From contig OY282375.1 of assembly GCA_958295825.1 (NCBI GenBank), forward strand, positions 1,535,489 through 1,599,488: DNA of 64,000 bases. Reading direction: 5' to 3'. Of this stretch, positions 37,354 through 46,760 are shown piece after piece. Position 1 is the stretch's first letter. Every line of letters starts with the position of its first letter. Origin of the DNA: an uncultured Candidatus Entotheonella sp. GTDB lineage: Bacteria; Tectomicrobia; Entotheonellia; Entotheonellales; Entotheonellaceae. A program made the position numbers and the translations under genes. The notes under the pieces were generated by a model, which was not told the DNA's origin, made no database searches, and saw only the letters and a program-made list of their open reading frames with translations.

Positions 37354-38529
37354 ATGCACAGTCTGTACGTGGCGTGGCAGTACCTGCGGTTTCACAAAGT
37401 CAAAGCCGTCGTGCTCATCGCCGCGCTCACCTTGATTACCTGTCTGCCGCTCGCCGTTCACATTCTGGTGCGCGCCAGCGAGGTCCAGATGCTCGCCCGC
37501 TCCCAGGCCACGCCGCTGATCCTGGGGCAGAAGGGCAGCGCCCTCGACTTGGTGATGAACACGCTTTACTTCGCCTCAAAGCCGCCCGAGACCATCACCA
37601 TGCGCGAAGCCGACCGCATTGATGAGACCGGCTTTGCCTTCGCCATTCCCCTTTACAACCGGTACACGGCCCGAGGCTTTCCGATTGTCGGCACCACGCT
37701 GGACTACGTGAGCTTCCGCCGCCTTGAGATCGCCTCCGGGCGCATGCTGGCCGTCCTGGGCGAGTGCGTCTTGGGCGCCGCGGTGGCGGACCAACTCGGC
37801 CTTGGCCCTGGGGATACGCTCATATCCACGCCGGAGAACCCATTTGACCTGGCCGGCGTGTACCCGCTCAAGATGCAGGTGGTGGGGGTGCTCAAAACCC
37901 GCCATACGCCGGACGACCGGGCGGTGTTCGTCGATGTCAGAACCGCCTGGGTCATCGAAGGACTCGGGCACGGGCATGAGGACGTTGCGGCCGCTCGTGA
38001 TCCCCAGGTCGTGCTGACGGAGCAGGATGGTAAGCTCGTCGCCAGCGCCAAGATCGTGCAGTACACCGAAATCACCCCGGAGAATATCGATTCGTTTCAC
38101 TTTCACGGCGACACGGGCCAGTTCCCGCTCACTTCGGTCATTGCGGTACCGCACGACGACAAAGCGGCCACCCTGCTCATGGGCCGCTATCTTCCCGAGA
38201 CCAGTGCTTTTCTGTTGATCAAGCCCCTCGGCGTAGTGAAGGCGCTGCTGCAGAACATCTTCAAGATTCAACGGGTGCTCAACATCATTTTCGCCGTCGT
38301 CAGCGTTGCCATGCTCCTGACGATTGTCCTGATCATCACGCTTTCCCTGCGCTTGCGTCAGACTGAGATCGAGACCATGTACAAACTCGGCTGCAGCCGC
38401 CTCAAAATGGCTGAACTGGTGGCCGCGGAACTCGGCGTGATTGTGGTCGTGAGCCTGATGTTGACGGCGGGATTAACCGGCTTGGCGCTGCACTGGCAAA
38501 CCGCGCTGATGCAGCAATTTTTGTCGTAA
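37354..38529 (+). CDS. FtsX/LolC-like ABC transporter permease, short
   Basis: The 391-residue protein has an N-terminal membrane segment (VVLIAALTLITCLPLAVHIL), a long extracytoplasmic domain with a MacB_PCD-like pattern, then a segment LNIIFAVVSVAMLLTIVLI and the cytoplasmic coupling loop ETMYKLGCSRLKMAELVAAE. It ends after one more segment (LGVIVVVSLMLTAGLTGLAL). The fourth segment usual in FtsX-type permeases is missing. It partners the preceding ATPase. Confidence 0.8.
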   Translation: MHSLYVAWQYLRFHKVKAVVLIAALTLITCLPLAVHILVRASEVQMLARSQATPLILGQKGSALDLVMNTLYFASKPPETITMREADRIDETGFAFAIPLYNRYTARGFPIVGTTLDYVSFRRLEIASGRMLAVLGECVLGAAVADQLGLGPGDTLISTPENPFDLAGVYPLKMQVVGVLKTRHTPDDRAVFVDVRTAWVIEGLGHGHEDVAAARDPQVVLTEQDGKLVASAKIVQYTEITPENIDSFHFHGDTGQFPLTSVIAVPHDDKAATLLMGRYLPETSAFLLIKPLGVVKALLQNIFKIQRVLNIIFAVVSVAMLLTIVLIITLSLRLRQTEIETMYKLGCSRLKMAELVAAELGVIVVVSLMLTAGLTGLALHWQTALMQQFLS

Positions 38530-38919
38530 CCGTTCTGGTACAGGCCTTCCGAGGTGGTTGGCGGGGGGCCGCAATCTAAGGCTCTGCATTTCGTATCTCG
38601 TCTTTGCGCGGACTGCAACGGAGCCCGCACTCTAAGGTGCAGACAAAGAATTTGACCGCCTGCACTCGGTGACCCGCGACACGATCGAAAATAGAATTGA
38701 TCCATCCCTAATAACAAGTGCTCCAGAATCCGATGTAAAGGTTTCGGTTAGGGGTGTCGAATCCCAAGCCTGGGTCAAATGAGCAAGCGCAGGCGAATTA
38801 TCACGGCGGCGCGGAGCAGCGCCGTATGACTGACTCCTGCAGAAGACAAATTAGGTAATTCAGAGGCATTCTCGGGCAGCCTTCAGTCGGCGCGATTCGC
38901 TTCCGGTATAACCTTGTCA
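38530..38919. other. 390-bp intergenic region, no supported gene
   Basis: The region lies between the convergent FtsX-like and methyltransferase genes. No protein family was recognised in any frame. It contains a G+C-rich tract (ggtggttggcggggggccgc near 38553-38572). No clear terminator hairpin was identified. Confidence 0.35.
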
Positions 38920-41900
38920 TCAACCGCTCAAGTTGAACAAACCATCTCCAGAGGCTCGCGCTCGCGGCGGCTTGCGGCGGTCGGCCGGGACGGGCGGCAG
39001 ATCATCAGCCTGGAAGCAAGCCTCCTCGACAACGCCCTCGAGCAGGCGCTCCTGCTCAGGGCAGGCCGCCACGGTTGCCTCCAGTACCCACAGCAATTCC
39101 AGCAATTCGGTGGTGAACGCGCTGCTCCAGCGCGCCGGACGGATGTCGTCCAGGGGCGACGACTTGCGCCCGGCTCCATTTTTCATGCGGTACTTGAGCC
39201 ACGATTGGACGACCTTGAGGCCGGACACCTCGAACTCGTAGACGTCGGGCGCAACGGGCGCAAACGCCCCGTCGCCGACGTGGAGGGTGCGGGTCGCAGC
39301 GGCGTAGGCGAACGTGCTGGGGTAGCCGCCGGCGTCGAGGGGAACCTTCTGGGTACATCGCGCCGCACCGGGCGGCACGCGGCCGCGTTGCTGCCCCTCG
39401 GGTACGAATCGTTCCCCATAGGTATGCAGCCAGAGCAGCCGGGCGCCGATGGCGCGCACCTGCTCGAACAGCGCGGCGTCCCTGGTGATGGGGACGCGCA
39501 GCTCTCGCGTTTCCAATTCTGTGGCGAAACGCGCCGTGAAGGCTGGATGGGCCAGCGCGCCGTAAACGTAGGCCAGAAAATCCTCGGGGGTGACGATGCG
39601 TTGGTATGCCTCGCCAAGGATGTCGAGCAGGCCGGGCAGGATATTCGCCTGGGATGCGTCAGCGGCGCGGTAGAGGGGAATTGTGTCCTTTGCACCGCGG
39701 CCAGAAAAATGGTCTAAGTCGGGGATGACTGCGCAAGCTGTAAGCGCCGGCCCGGTTCCGAGAAATTTGGTCAACAAACTTGTCACATACACCTGCCGCT
39801 CGCCGTGGGCGCGCCAGAGGTCGGGACGCGGGCGGGACATCAAGCGACCGTCCGCGATGATGCAGTGCCGGTCAAACGAGCGATAAGCGTATCGTTGCGC
39901 CTCCGGCATGGGCGCGTCACTCGGCAGATTGGAAATCGGAGTCGAGTCATTCGCCTCCGTCAAGGCGACGTCATAAGTGCCATGAACCTCGCGGTCGCCC
40001 GTTCCACGAAATGCCTTGGACCTATCCCCAGCACTCAGCAGGCCACGCCAACGGCGCTCCAGGGTTTCTGCATCCGGCGCAATCGGCCACGTCCGCTTCA
40101 ATTGGACGCCCGACTGTTGCCACGGCATCAGGTCCGTCAGCAACGGCCAATCAAAATAAACGCCCCGACCCGCCGGGCGGAACGGCGCCTGCCAGTCAGC
40201 CGGGCAGTCCTGCCAGGCGACTGCCGAAAACCGGGTGATGGCGTCGAGGGCGGCGAGCTTTTCATCGCGCGTCCCTTCGACACGGGCATAACGAACCGCG
40301 GCGGGTGTGTCCCGCTTCGCGGCCCCGGTGCGCACGGCCACGGCGATGGTGACGGGCGTCTGGATGGCAAACACGTTGTCGCTCCTGCGGGCGCCGCGTC
40401 CCTCGCCGCCGAGGTCGAGGATCCAGACGTCGTCGCACTGCCGCCGCAGGTGCTCGCGCATGCCGCCGAAGGCGTCGCCGTTGAGGTAACTCGAGGCGCT
40501 GATGAAACTGATCACGCCCGGCCCGTGCGCCGTTGGATGCTCAAAGACCTTCCACAACGCCCAGCGCCAGAAGTAGACGTACAGGTTGTAAAGATTCTTG
40601 AGGTGGCCGCCGTGCCCGGCCGCGACGACCGGGGCGAGGAAATCGTGAAAAATGGCCCGCTCTGCGTCGTCGCCCCAGCGCACCCAGCCGCCCGTGCGCC
40701 CTTTGTTGTCATGGGTAGCGGCTTCGTGCCGGTCGTAGGGCGGATTGCCCAGGCAGACGATGACCGGCACGGCGCTCTTCACCTGCAGCGCCCGGGCGTG
40801 CTGCGCCGCGATGGGACGCAGGAACAGCGGCAGTTGCGGGGTTTCGGCGTGCGGGCTTTCGAGGGTGTCGGTCAGGTAAACGTGCGTGCCGTCCGCGGGC
40901 AGTTGCGCGCCGCGGTCGCGCAGGGCGCGGCTGACGCGCAGTTCCGCCACCGAGTAAGCGCCGACCATCAGCTCGAAGCCATACACGTTGTCGGCCAGCG
41001 CGGTGGCTTGGCCCGCCACGGCGCCCGCGCCTTGCTCGGCTTCAACGCGGCCCAGCGCGTGCTCGATGACGCCGAGCAGATAGGTCCCGGTGCCGACCGC
41101 CGGATCAAGGGTGACGACGCCGGGCGCCGCGAAGCCCAGCGGTTTCCCCAAACGATGAACGAGCAGGTCATCGATCAGGCGCACTTGGGCGCGTACCACC
41201 TCGACCGGGGTGTAGTAGACACCGGCGTCCTTGCGCAGCTTGGGGTCGTAAGCGGCCAGGAAGTCTTCGTAGAAATAGAGCCAGGGGTCATCGCCGGGAG
41301 CCGTCAGCGCGGCGGGCGGCACCACCGCGATGACGCGCAGCAGCAGGTCGAGGGACGCGGCGATGTCGGCGCGGGCGGTGGGGTCCGTGAGAACTTGCAG
41401 CGCCCGCGCCAACAGGTTGTGCTGGACGGCGAGCGCGGCCTCGGCGCTTTCGAGCGTAAACACGTCAGTAGCGCCCTCGCTGCGGCCCAGCAATAGCGCA
41501 AAGGTCACGGTCTGCGCGTAGGCATCGGCAAACTGATCGTCCGCGGCGTCGGGGAAGAGGAGTTGCCGCCAGTCCTGCGCCAGTTGCACCAGGGGCGAAG
41601 CCGGGCGCTTGAGGGCATCGGCCACGTCGTCACGCAATAGGCGGCACAGCGGGGCGAGTAGCGCGGCAAAACCCTTGAGATCAATTTTGCCCGTTCGGTC
41701 AGTGGGAATGAACGGCTGCCACGAGAGGAAATCGCGCAACAGGCGTTCGACGGCGTGGGCGTCCTGAAGCGTGGGGGCCTGGCTGCCGTCGGTGGCAACG
41801 TCGCCCGACAGACGCACGACCCGGTCCACTGGCTTGCCGTCTCGGTAGAGCACCCATTCATTGCCGTCGGCGTAGAGAAGGTTCGGGATGGACGAGAAGC

Positions 41901-42225
41901 GCTTGAACTGGTCGCGGTTATGGCCCTTGAACCGGCTGGCGGTGGCGCCAATGCCGGGCGCCTTGAGCTCGACGTACCCAGTCAACTGTTGGTTGAGATG
42001 AACGGCGTAATCCGGGCGCCCGAGGCGGTCGGGCAGGGGTGTTTCACCCGTGCAGACGACGTTCCAGCCCAATGTCCGGGCGGCAGCGGCCATGAAGGTC
42101 TCGAACGGGGCGCGTAACTGGTCTTCCGGTGAGCCGGCGGCCAACTGCGCCATTTTGGCCGTCACCGTGTTGGCAAACGTTTGCAGGGCTTGGTGAAGTG
42201 AGTGCTCCGCTTGGGTTTGTGGCAT
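38920..42225 (-). CDS. type ISP/IIG-like DNA methyltransferase-nuclease
   Basis: The 1,101-residue protein has an N-terminal nuclease-like region with PDYAVHLNQQLTGYVELKAPG (a PD...ExK pattern, about residues 70-90). A helical linker follows, then the methyltransferase core: motif I DPAVGTGTYLLGVIEHAL near residue 372 and GNPPYDRHEA near residue 492. YTPVEVVRAQVRLID precedes motif I. The ~500-residue C-terminal half resembles the LlaBIII-type ISP specificity domain. Unlike true type ISP enzymes it lacks a helicase, so it is nearer to type IIG. No separate S or R subunit lies beside it. Confidence 0.75.
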   Translation of the reverse strand: MPQTQAEHSLHQALQTFANTVTAKMAQLAAGSPEDQLRAPFETFMAAAARTLGWNVVCTGETPLPDRLGRPDYAVHLNQQLTGYVELKAPGIGATASRFKGHNRDQFKRFSSIPNLLYADGNEWVLYRDGKPVDRVVRLSGDVATDGSQAPTLQDAHAVERLLRDFLSWQPFIPTDRTGKIDLKGFAALLAPLCRLLRDDVADALKRPASPLVQLAQDWRQLLFPDAADDQFADAYAQTVTFALLLGRSEGATDVFTLESAEAALAVQHNLLARALQVLTDPTARADIAASLDLLLRVIAVVPPAALTAPGDDPWLYFYEDFLAAYDPKLRKDAGVYYTPVEVVRAQVRLIDDLLVHRLGKPLGFAAPGVVTLDPAVGTGTYLLGVIEHALGRVEAEQGAGAVAGQATALADNVYGFELMVGAYSVAELRVSRALRDRGAQLPADGTHVYLTDTLESPHAETPQLPLFLRPIAAQHARALQVKSAVPVIVCLGNPPYDRHEAATHDNKGRTGGWVRWGDDAERAIFHDFLAPVVAAGHGGHLKNLYNLYVYFWRWALWKVFEHPTAHGPGVISFISASSYLNGDAFGGMREHLRRQCDDVWILDLGGEGRGARRSDNVFAIQTPVTIAVAVRTGAAKRDTPAAVRYARVEGTRDEKLAALDAITRFSAVAWQDCPADWQAPFRPAGRGVYFDWPLLTDLMPWQQSGVQLKRTWPIAPDAETLERRWRGLLSAGDRSKAFRGTGDREVHGTYDVALTEANDSTPISNLPSDAPMPEAQRYAYRSFDRHCIIADGRLMSRPRPDLWRAHGERQVYVTSLLTKFLGTGPALTACAVIPDLDHFSGRGAKDTIPLYRAADASQANILPGLLDILGEAYQRIVTPEDFLAYVYGALAHPAFTARFATELETRELRVPITRDAALFEQVRAIGARLLWLHTYGERFVPEGQQRGRVPPGAARCTQKVPLDAGGYPSTFAYAAATRTLHVGDGAFAPVAPDVYEFEVSGLKVVQSWLKYRMKNGAGRKSSPLDDIRPARWSSAFTTELLELLWVLEATVAACPEQERLLEGVVEEACFQADDLPPVPADRRKPPRARASGDGLFNLSG

Positions 42226-42526
42226 GGTTGAATCTGACCTTTCTTGCTATGGAACGGACACTCGTTAAGCCATCGGCTACGCATGCGGACTCTCGAAAGT
42301 CTCGACTTCATGTATCATAATCTCGCACGGGGATGCACACGTTATACCCTATGCTTGGTTCCCGGTCGCGGTGGTTCCAAAGATGACGAGGACGCTTGGC
42401 CCTCGCGGTGGATTGGGATGACGGTGCACGAACGCGGGTGAGCTGGGAAAAATGGACACCATCGCCCACATCTCAAGCCGCGATCGGTTGTGTGAAGACG
42501 GATGACCCGAACAGGGAGATCACGAC
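42226..42526. other. 301-bp intergenic region, no supported gene
   Basis: No coding frame was recognised. It should contain the leftward promoter of the methyltransferase gene. Confidence 0.3.
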
Positions 42527-43225
42527 ATGAAGCTCCTGATTTGTCTTGGTTGTGGACAGCATTTGTTCGACGAAGAACCCGATAGATGCCCGCTGTGTGG
42601 TACAGCCAGTAACAGATTCAGGGCGGAGAAAGAAATCGAACAGCGTTATCGAGTGGTCACGTCGAAGGTGACGGATCAGGTTCGGCGACTGGTCGTCGAG
42701 CCGGAACTGGGGATCGCCAGTTATAGAGTCGAGTCCGGCCAGGACAGCGTGTGGATCGACTGCCCAGCCGTCTTCGACCGAGACCTCGAAAGGGTTGAGG
42801 CGATCCTGTTCACGCACGGGGATTTCATGGGTGCGTGCAATCGCTATCGCGAATTGTGGGGGACGGAAGTTTATCTGAACGAGCTCGACACCGGGCACCG
42901 ATTCGCCCGAGGGCATCGTGGACCACAAGGTCCGCGGGGATTTCAAGCGGGGTTCGCTTGAGGGCTATCACCTCGGTGGGCATTCCGATGGTTTCACGAT
43001 GCACATCTGCCATGACGTCCTGTTCGTCTGTGACTTCGTGCTGACGGAAGGCGCGGACATGAAGCTGACACCCTTTGGTGACAAAGAGCGATCCGAGAGG
43101 GGGCTTATCGGATTCTGGAATTGACCGCGGGCCGTGATCTGCAGACGGTCTGCGGATACAACTTCGTGACGGAATTTCTGCCTTGGCGGGGAGCGTTGTC
43201 GTGCCTCCTCAAGGCGGATGCCTGA
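42527..43225 (+). pseudogene. rubredoxin-like/metallo-beta-lactamase fold protein, two frameshifts
   Basis: The first frame begins CLGCGQHLFDEEPDRCPLCG, a rubredoxin-like CxxC...CxxC knuckle, and continues to VEAILFTHGDFMGACN, an MBL-fold motif like HxD. Around 42890 the frame shifts. The next frame reads EGIVDHKVRGDF then LGGHSDGFTMHICHDVLFV, the later MBL histidine region. Near 43090 it shifts again, ending AYRILELTAGRDLQTVCGYN and FVTEFLPWRG. A sequencing error at both sites is possible, but two in one gene makes decay likelier. Confidence 0.7.
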
Positions 43226-43634
43226 TAGTGATCTGCCGTTCCAGTGGCCGTCACTGTGGAGACCGATATTACCAGGCGTTGATCGCAACGTTCGGTTTGT
43301 CCCGACCTATTAGAGTGGTTTTCGCGCGACTGTATGGGATATTCGCAGCAGGCAGAACAACCTGAGCACCCGATGCCATAATAGACCAGACATACGAACG
43401 CAAACCGCTCTAAGTCCTCCACCGACATCCGAAGCTACCTGGCTTTGTAATCCCAAGCAAAACCTTCTGGGAACAAAAAACCGTGTCTGTATACGCCTTA
43501 CCGGGACTGAAGGGCTGGCGATATGACAACAGAATCAAGTTATTCGCCACTATCCCGCGCCGGGCCTACTTTGCAGGATTCGGGTTATCATGTATTCTAG
43601 GCACCGCTTGAACGACAGGAAACGTGAGGGACCA
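43226..43634. other. 409-bp intergenic region, no supported gene
   Basis: No conserved coding frame was seen. The promoter of the corrinoid methyltransferase operon that starts at 43635 is expected here. No cobalamin riboswitch could be recognised by eye. Confidence 0.35.
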
Positions 43635-43973
43635 GTGGCAACCGTGCGCGTGATGTATTGGAAAGAAGTACCGGTGCAGGTCCAGGCCGAAGACGACAAT
43701 GGCCAAGTCTCCAAACCGCTGCACGAGCGCTTTCAGCAGGGTGTCGACGCCATCGCGATGTTCGACGGCAGCGGCGGCACCGACGACTACCTGATGGCTT
43801 GGGAGTGGGGTGGCGAGACAGAAGTTGAAGGCACCGCGGAAGAAGCTGCCACCGTAATGTCAGAGCGATACAACAACGGTTTCCCACACGATTTCGCGGC
43901 CCGTATACGCGGCCTGCACGCAGCCGGCCAGCGCGACCCGCGTCCGGGCGCCGTTGACCACTGGATTGAATAG
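43635..43973 (+). CDS. virulence-factor (PF13769-like) small protein
   Basis: From a GTG at 43635 the 112-residue product reads ATVRVMYWKEVPVQVQAED, then PLHERFQQGVDAIAM and TDDYLMAWEW, the pattern of the family labelled virulence factor in Pfam. Despite the name, its role is unknown, and such genes recur beside methyltetrahydrofolate and corrinoid methyltransferase genes. It starts the methyl-transfer operon, 6-21 bp before the homocysteine methyltransferase. An ATG at 43590 is an alternative start. Confidence 0.7.
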   Translation: MATVRVMYWKEVPVQVQAEDDNGQVSKPLHERFQQGVDAIAMFDGSGGTDDYLMAWEWGGETEVEGTAEEAATVMSERYNNGFPHDFAARIRGLHAAGQRDPRPGAVDHWIE

Positions 43974-43994
43974 GAGCTTGTGGAGAGTTTGGAT

Positions 43995-44903
43995 ATGCCT
44001 GAAACCGACACCGCACCGCTGACTATCCCGGAACGCTTGGCGCAGGGCGGCTTCCTCATCTCCGATGGCGCCACCGGGACCTACCTGCAGCAGCACGGGC
44101 TGGAGCCGGGTGGCTGCCCGGAGGCGTTCAACGCCACCCATCCGGACGTCGTCAAGGGCATGGCGAAAGCGTACTTCGATGCCGGCTCCGACATGGTGCT
44201 GACCAACTCGTTCGGCGGCAGCAAGTTCATGCAGAAGAAATACGGCTTCGGGGAGCGCGTCCACGAGTTCGACCGCTTGGCGGCAGAACACGCCCGCAGC
44301 CAAACCCCGGCGGGGTGCTACGTGATCGGCTCCGTGGGGCCGACCGGCGAGTTCCTGGAGCCGTTGGGCGAGGTCAGCGAGGCAGAAATGTACGACGCCT
44401 TCGTCGAACAGATCACCGCCTTGGAAGAGGGTGGGGCCGACGGCGTCGTCATCGAGACCATGACTGCTGTGGAGGAATCCGCGTTGGCCATCAGGGCCGC
44501 GCGTGAGCACACCAACCTCACGGTGATCGCCACCATGACGTTCGACAAAGGGCCGCGCGGCTTTTTCACCATGATGGGGGTGTCGCCGGAACGGGGGGTC
44601 AAGGCATTGGAAGACGCTGGCGCCGACATCGTCGGGGCCAATTGCGGCAACGGCATCGACGTGATGGTCGAGTTGGCGCGTGAGTTGCGGACAGCCACCG
44701 ACGGCTATCTGGTCATCCATTCCAACGCCGGCATCCCGGCGATCAAGAGCGGCCAGATCGTCTATCCCGAAACCCCGGAATACATGGCCGAGCGCTTCGA
44801 AACGCTGGTGCACGACGTGGGCGTCAACATCGTGGGCGGCTGCTGCGGCACGGCGCCTGATCATATCCGCGCGCTCGTTGACACGCTTAGAAGGAAGACA
44901 TGA
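43995..44903 (+). CDS. homocysteine S-methyltransferase family protein
   Basis: The 302-residue TIM barrel resembles the homocysteine-binding module of MetH and betaine-homocysteine methyltransferase. The zinc cysteines are present: Cys217 in GANCGNG and Cys283-Cys284 in GGCCGTAPDH. The N-terminal substrate motif reads DGATGTYLQQ with TNSFGGSKF. It moves a methyl group to homocysteine or a related thiol. A GTG at 43980 is an alternative start. Its place ahead of UroD-fold and corrinoid genes suggests that it passes methyl groups to or from the corrinoid protein. Confidence 0.88.
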   Translation: MPETDTAPLTIPERLAQGGFLISDGATGTYLQQHGLEPGGCPEAFNATHPDVVKGMAKAYFDAGSDMVLTNSFGGSKFMQKKYGFGERVHEFDRLAAEHARSQTPAGCYVIGSVGPTGEFLEPLGEVSEAEMYDAFVEQITALEEGGADGVVIETMTAVEESALAIRAAREHTNLTVIATMTFDKGPRGFFTMMGVSPERGVKALEDAGADIVGANCGNGIDVMVELARELRTATDGYLVIHSNAGIPAIKSGQIVYPETPEYMAERFETLVHDVGVNIVGGCCGTAPDHIRALVDTLRRKT

Positions 44904-45580
44904 TGACTGATGTCAAGGCTGCGTCGAAACCGCGCGTCGCCGACGTTCTGGAACAATACGGCAAATGCCTGGAGCTCGTCCCGATAGACCCGAATTTTGG
45001 CAACATCAGCGTCGGGCTGTACGTCAAGGACGGCGTCTTCACCATCTGGACCTTCAGCCACAAACCCGGCGTGGAGGCGCGCATCGAGAAAATCCGCGAT
45101 CAATTCGTCGCCCTCGGCGGCATGAAGCCGATGGACGGCACGTACAATCAGGCCATACCGTCGTGCGGCCAATTGCACGTCAGGCCGGTCAAGTTCCTGC
45201 TCAACCAGGCGGTCGGCAAGGCGCCGGATTTCGCGCCGCCACAGGGCGAGATGTCGATTAAGGACTCGAAATCGCCGCTGCTGCTCAAGGTCGCCGGCGA
45301 AGAACAGGACGGCAAGTGGCTGTACCGGGTTTCCAGTGAGGGCGAGGCGCCGAACCCGATGGTGCGGCTACGGATGGTGGTCGCCGGTTTCATGCGCTAC
45401 GGCGAGATGAACAAGGTCAGCGACACACAGGTCATGTTCCCCTGCGGCGCCCGCCACGACGGGCTGGTCCGCCTACTGTTGCCGTATTCCCGTAACATAT
45501 CCAGCGTTGAGGGCATGATGGCCGCCGAGGCCCTGCGCGGCCAGATGACCACCGGAACCCTTGGCTTTTCGGCCACGTAG
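44900..45580 (+). CDS. unknown protein of the corrinoid methyltransferase operon
   Basis: The 226-residue soluble protein begins at an ATG overlapping the preceding stop, after an agaaggaag site. No family was recognised. It has beta-rich N-terminal VPIDPNFGNISVGLYVKDGV, a helix with FLLNQAVGKAPDF, and a C-terminal PCGARHDGLVRLLLPY. The coupling to both flanking methyltransferase genes implies a role in the same pathway. Confidence 0.6.
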   Translation: MMTDVKAASKPRVADVLEQYGKCLELVPIDPNFGNISVGLYVKDGVFTIWTFSHKPGVEARIEKIRDQFVALGGMKPMDGTYNQAIPSCGQLHVRPVKFLLNQAVGKAPDFAPPQGEMSIKDSKSPLLLKVAGEEQDGKWLYRVSSEGEAPNPMVRLRMVVAGFMRYGEMNKVSDTQVMFPCGARHDGLVRLLLPYSRNISSVEGMMAAEALRGQMTTGTLGFSAT

Positions 45581-45626
45581 TTACTTTTTCCAGCACTCGA
45601 TTCTTTGCCCCAGAGGAGGCGCCGAC

Positions 45627-46664
45627 ATGCCATTCCAAGAAACCATGACCCCCCGTGAACGGGTGATGAACGCTTTGAACGGTAAACCCGTTGACCGCAC
45701 GCCGGTTTCCAATCCTACCAACGTGGCGACGGTGGAGCTGATGGACATGATGGACGCGCCGTTTCCCGAGGCGTGCCGCGACCCGGAACTGGCGGCTCGC
45801 CTGGCGGCGACCGGCTACACGGAATTGGGCTTCGACTCCATCATGCCTTACTTCACCATCATCCAGGAGTCGTCGGCGCTTGGTTGCGAGATGCAGTGGG
45901 AGGAGAAGGACAATTGGCCCACCGTGCGCATGAGCAACCCCGTCTGGAAGGGTCTGGACGATATTCGCGTGCCCGCTGGATTTCTGAACCACCGCGACAA
46001 CGTCGCCATCACCGGGTCGCTTCGCCTGCTCAAGCAGGAATTCGGCGACGAGGTGGCCATCATCGGCAAGACCATGGGGCCGTGGACGCTGGCCTATCAC
46101 GTGTTTGGGGTCGAGCGTTTCCTGCTGATGAGCGTTGACGATCCCGACACCACCATGCTTTGTCTGCACAAGTTGAAGGAAATATCGGTGCTGTTCGGTG
46201 AGGCGCAAATCGAAGCCGGCGCCGACGCGCTGACCTTTCCCGATCACGCTACCGGCGACTTGGTAAGCGGCGAGTATTACGAACGCTTCCTGCTGGAGCT
46301 TCACCAGGAAATGGTCGAGCGCCTGAAAGTGCCGCTGATCCTGCACATCTGCGGCAATACGCTGGATCGCATGGACTATATTGCCCGCACCGGCATGGCG
46401 GCCTTCCACTTCGATTCCAAGAACGACCCGCAGCAGGCGATGGACATCGTCGATGGCCGCATCGCCTTGGTGGGCAACCTCAACAACCCCGAAACGCTTT
46501 ACGCCCGCGGACCCGAGGAGGTGCGCCAGGAGGTCTACCGCTGCCTGGACGCCGGGGTGAACCTGATTGCCCCCGAATGCGCCATCCCTCTGGCCACCAA
46601 GCTGGAAAACCTGCTGGAAATTCCGAAGGCCGTGCGGGATTGGACGCATGAGCACGCTGCCTGA
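45627..46664 (+). CDS. uroporphyrinogen decarboxylase-fold corrinoid methyltransferase (MtaA/CmuA-like)
   Basis: The 345-residue protein has a UroD barrel with the HxC...C zinc site of MtaA/MtbA: His240-x-Cys242 in LHICGN and Cys318 in APECAI. True heme-pathway UroD lacks these. It therefore moves methyl groups between a substrate and the corrinoid protein encoded just downstream. Known members act on methanol, methylamine-derived corrinoid, chloromethane or methoxylated aromatics. Which applies here is unknown. A gaggaggcg site precedes the ATG. Confidence 0.85.
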   Translation: MPFQETMTPRERVMNALNGKPVDRTPVSNPTNVATVELMDMMDAPFPEACRDPELAARLAATGYTELGFDSIMPYFTIIQESSALGCEMQWEEKDNWPTVRMSNPVWKGLDDIRVPAGFLNHRDNVAITGSLRLLKQEFGDEVAIIGKTMGPWTLAYHVFGVERFLLMSVDDPDTTMLCLHKLKEISVLFGEAQIEAGADALTFPDHATGDLVSGEYYERFLLELHQEMVERLKVPLILHICGNTLDRMDYIARTGMAAFHFDSKNDPQQAMDIVDGRIALVGNLNNPETLYARGPEEVRQEVYRCLDAGVNLIAPECAIPLATKLENLLEIPKAVRDWTHEHAA

Positions 46665-46760
46665 GGACGCCGGGCAGAACGCCAATGTTTCCCCCTGATA
46701 CAATCGCCGCGTCGGTTCCTATACACCCCAAGGTGGGATTTGCGCCAAGGAGCATGAGGC

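Noticed and set aside
39805-41496. 563-codon open frame on the plus strand
   Set aside because: It is antisense to the type ISP-like methyltransferase and has no family resemblance.
42890-43095. Programmed frameshifting in the MBL gene
   Set aside because: No slippery heptamer with a following structure is evident at either break, and two breaks fit decay better.
45432-46703. 423-codon open frame on the minus strand
   Set aside because: It is antisense to the UroD-fold methyltransferase, which has intact zinc motifs.
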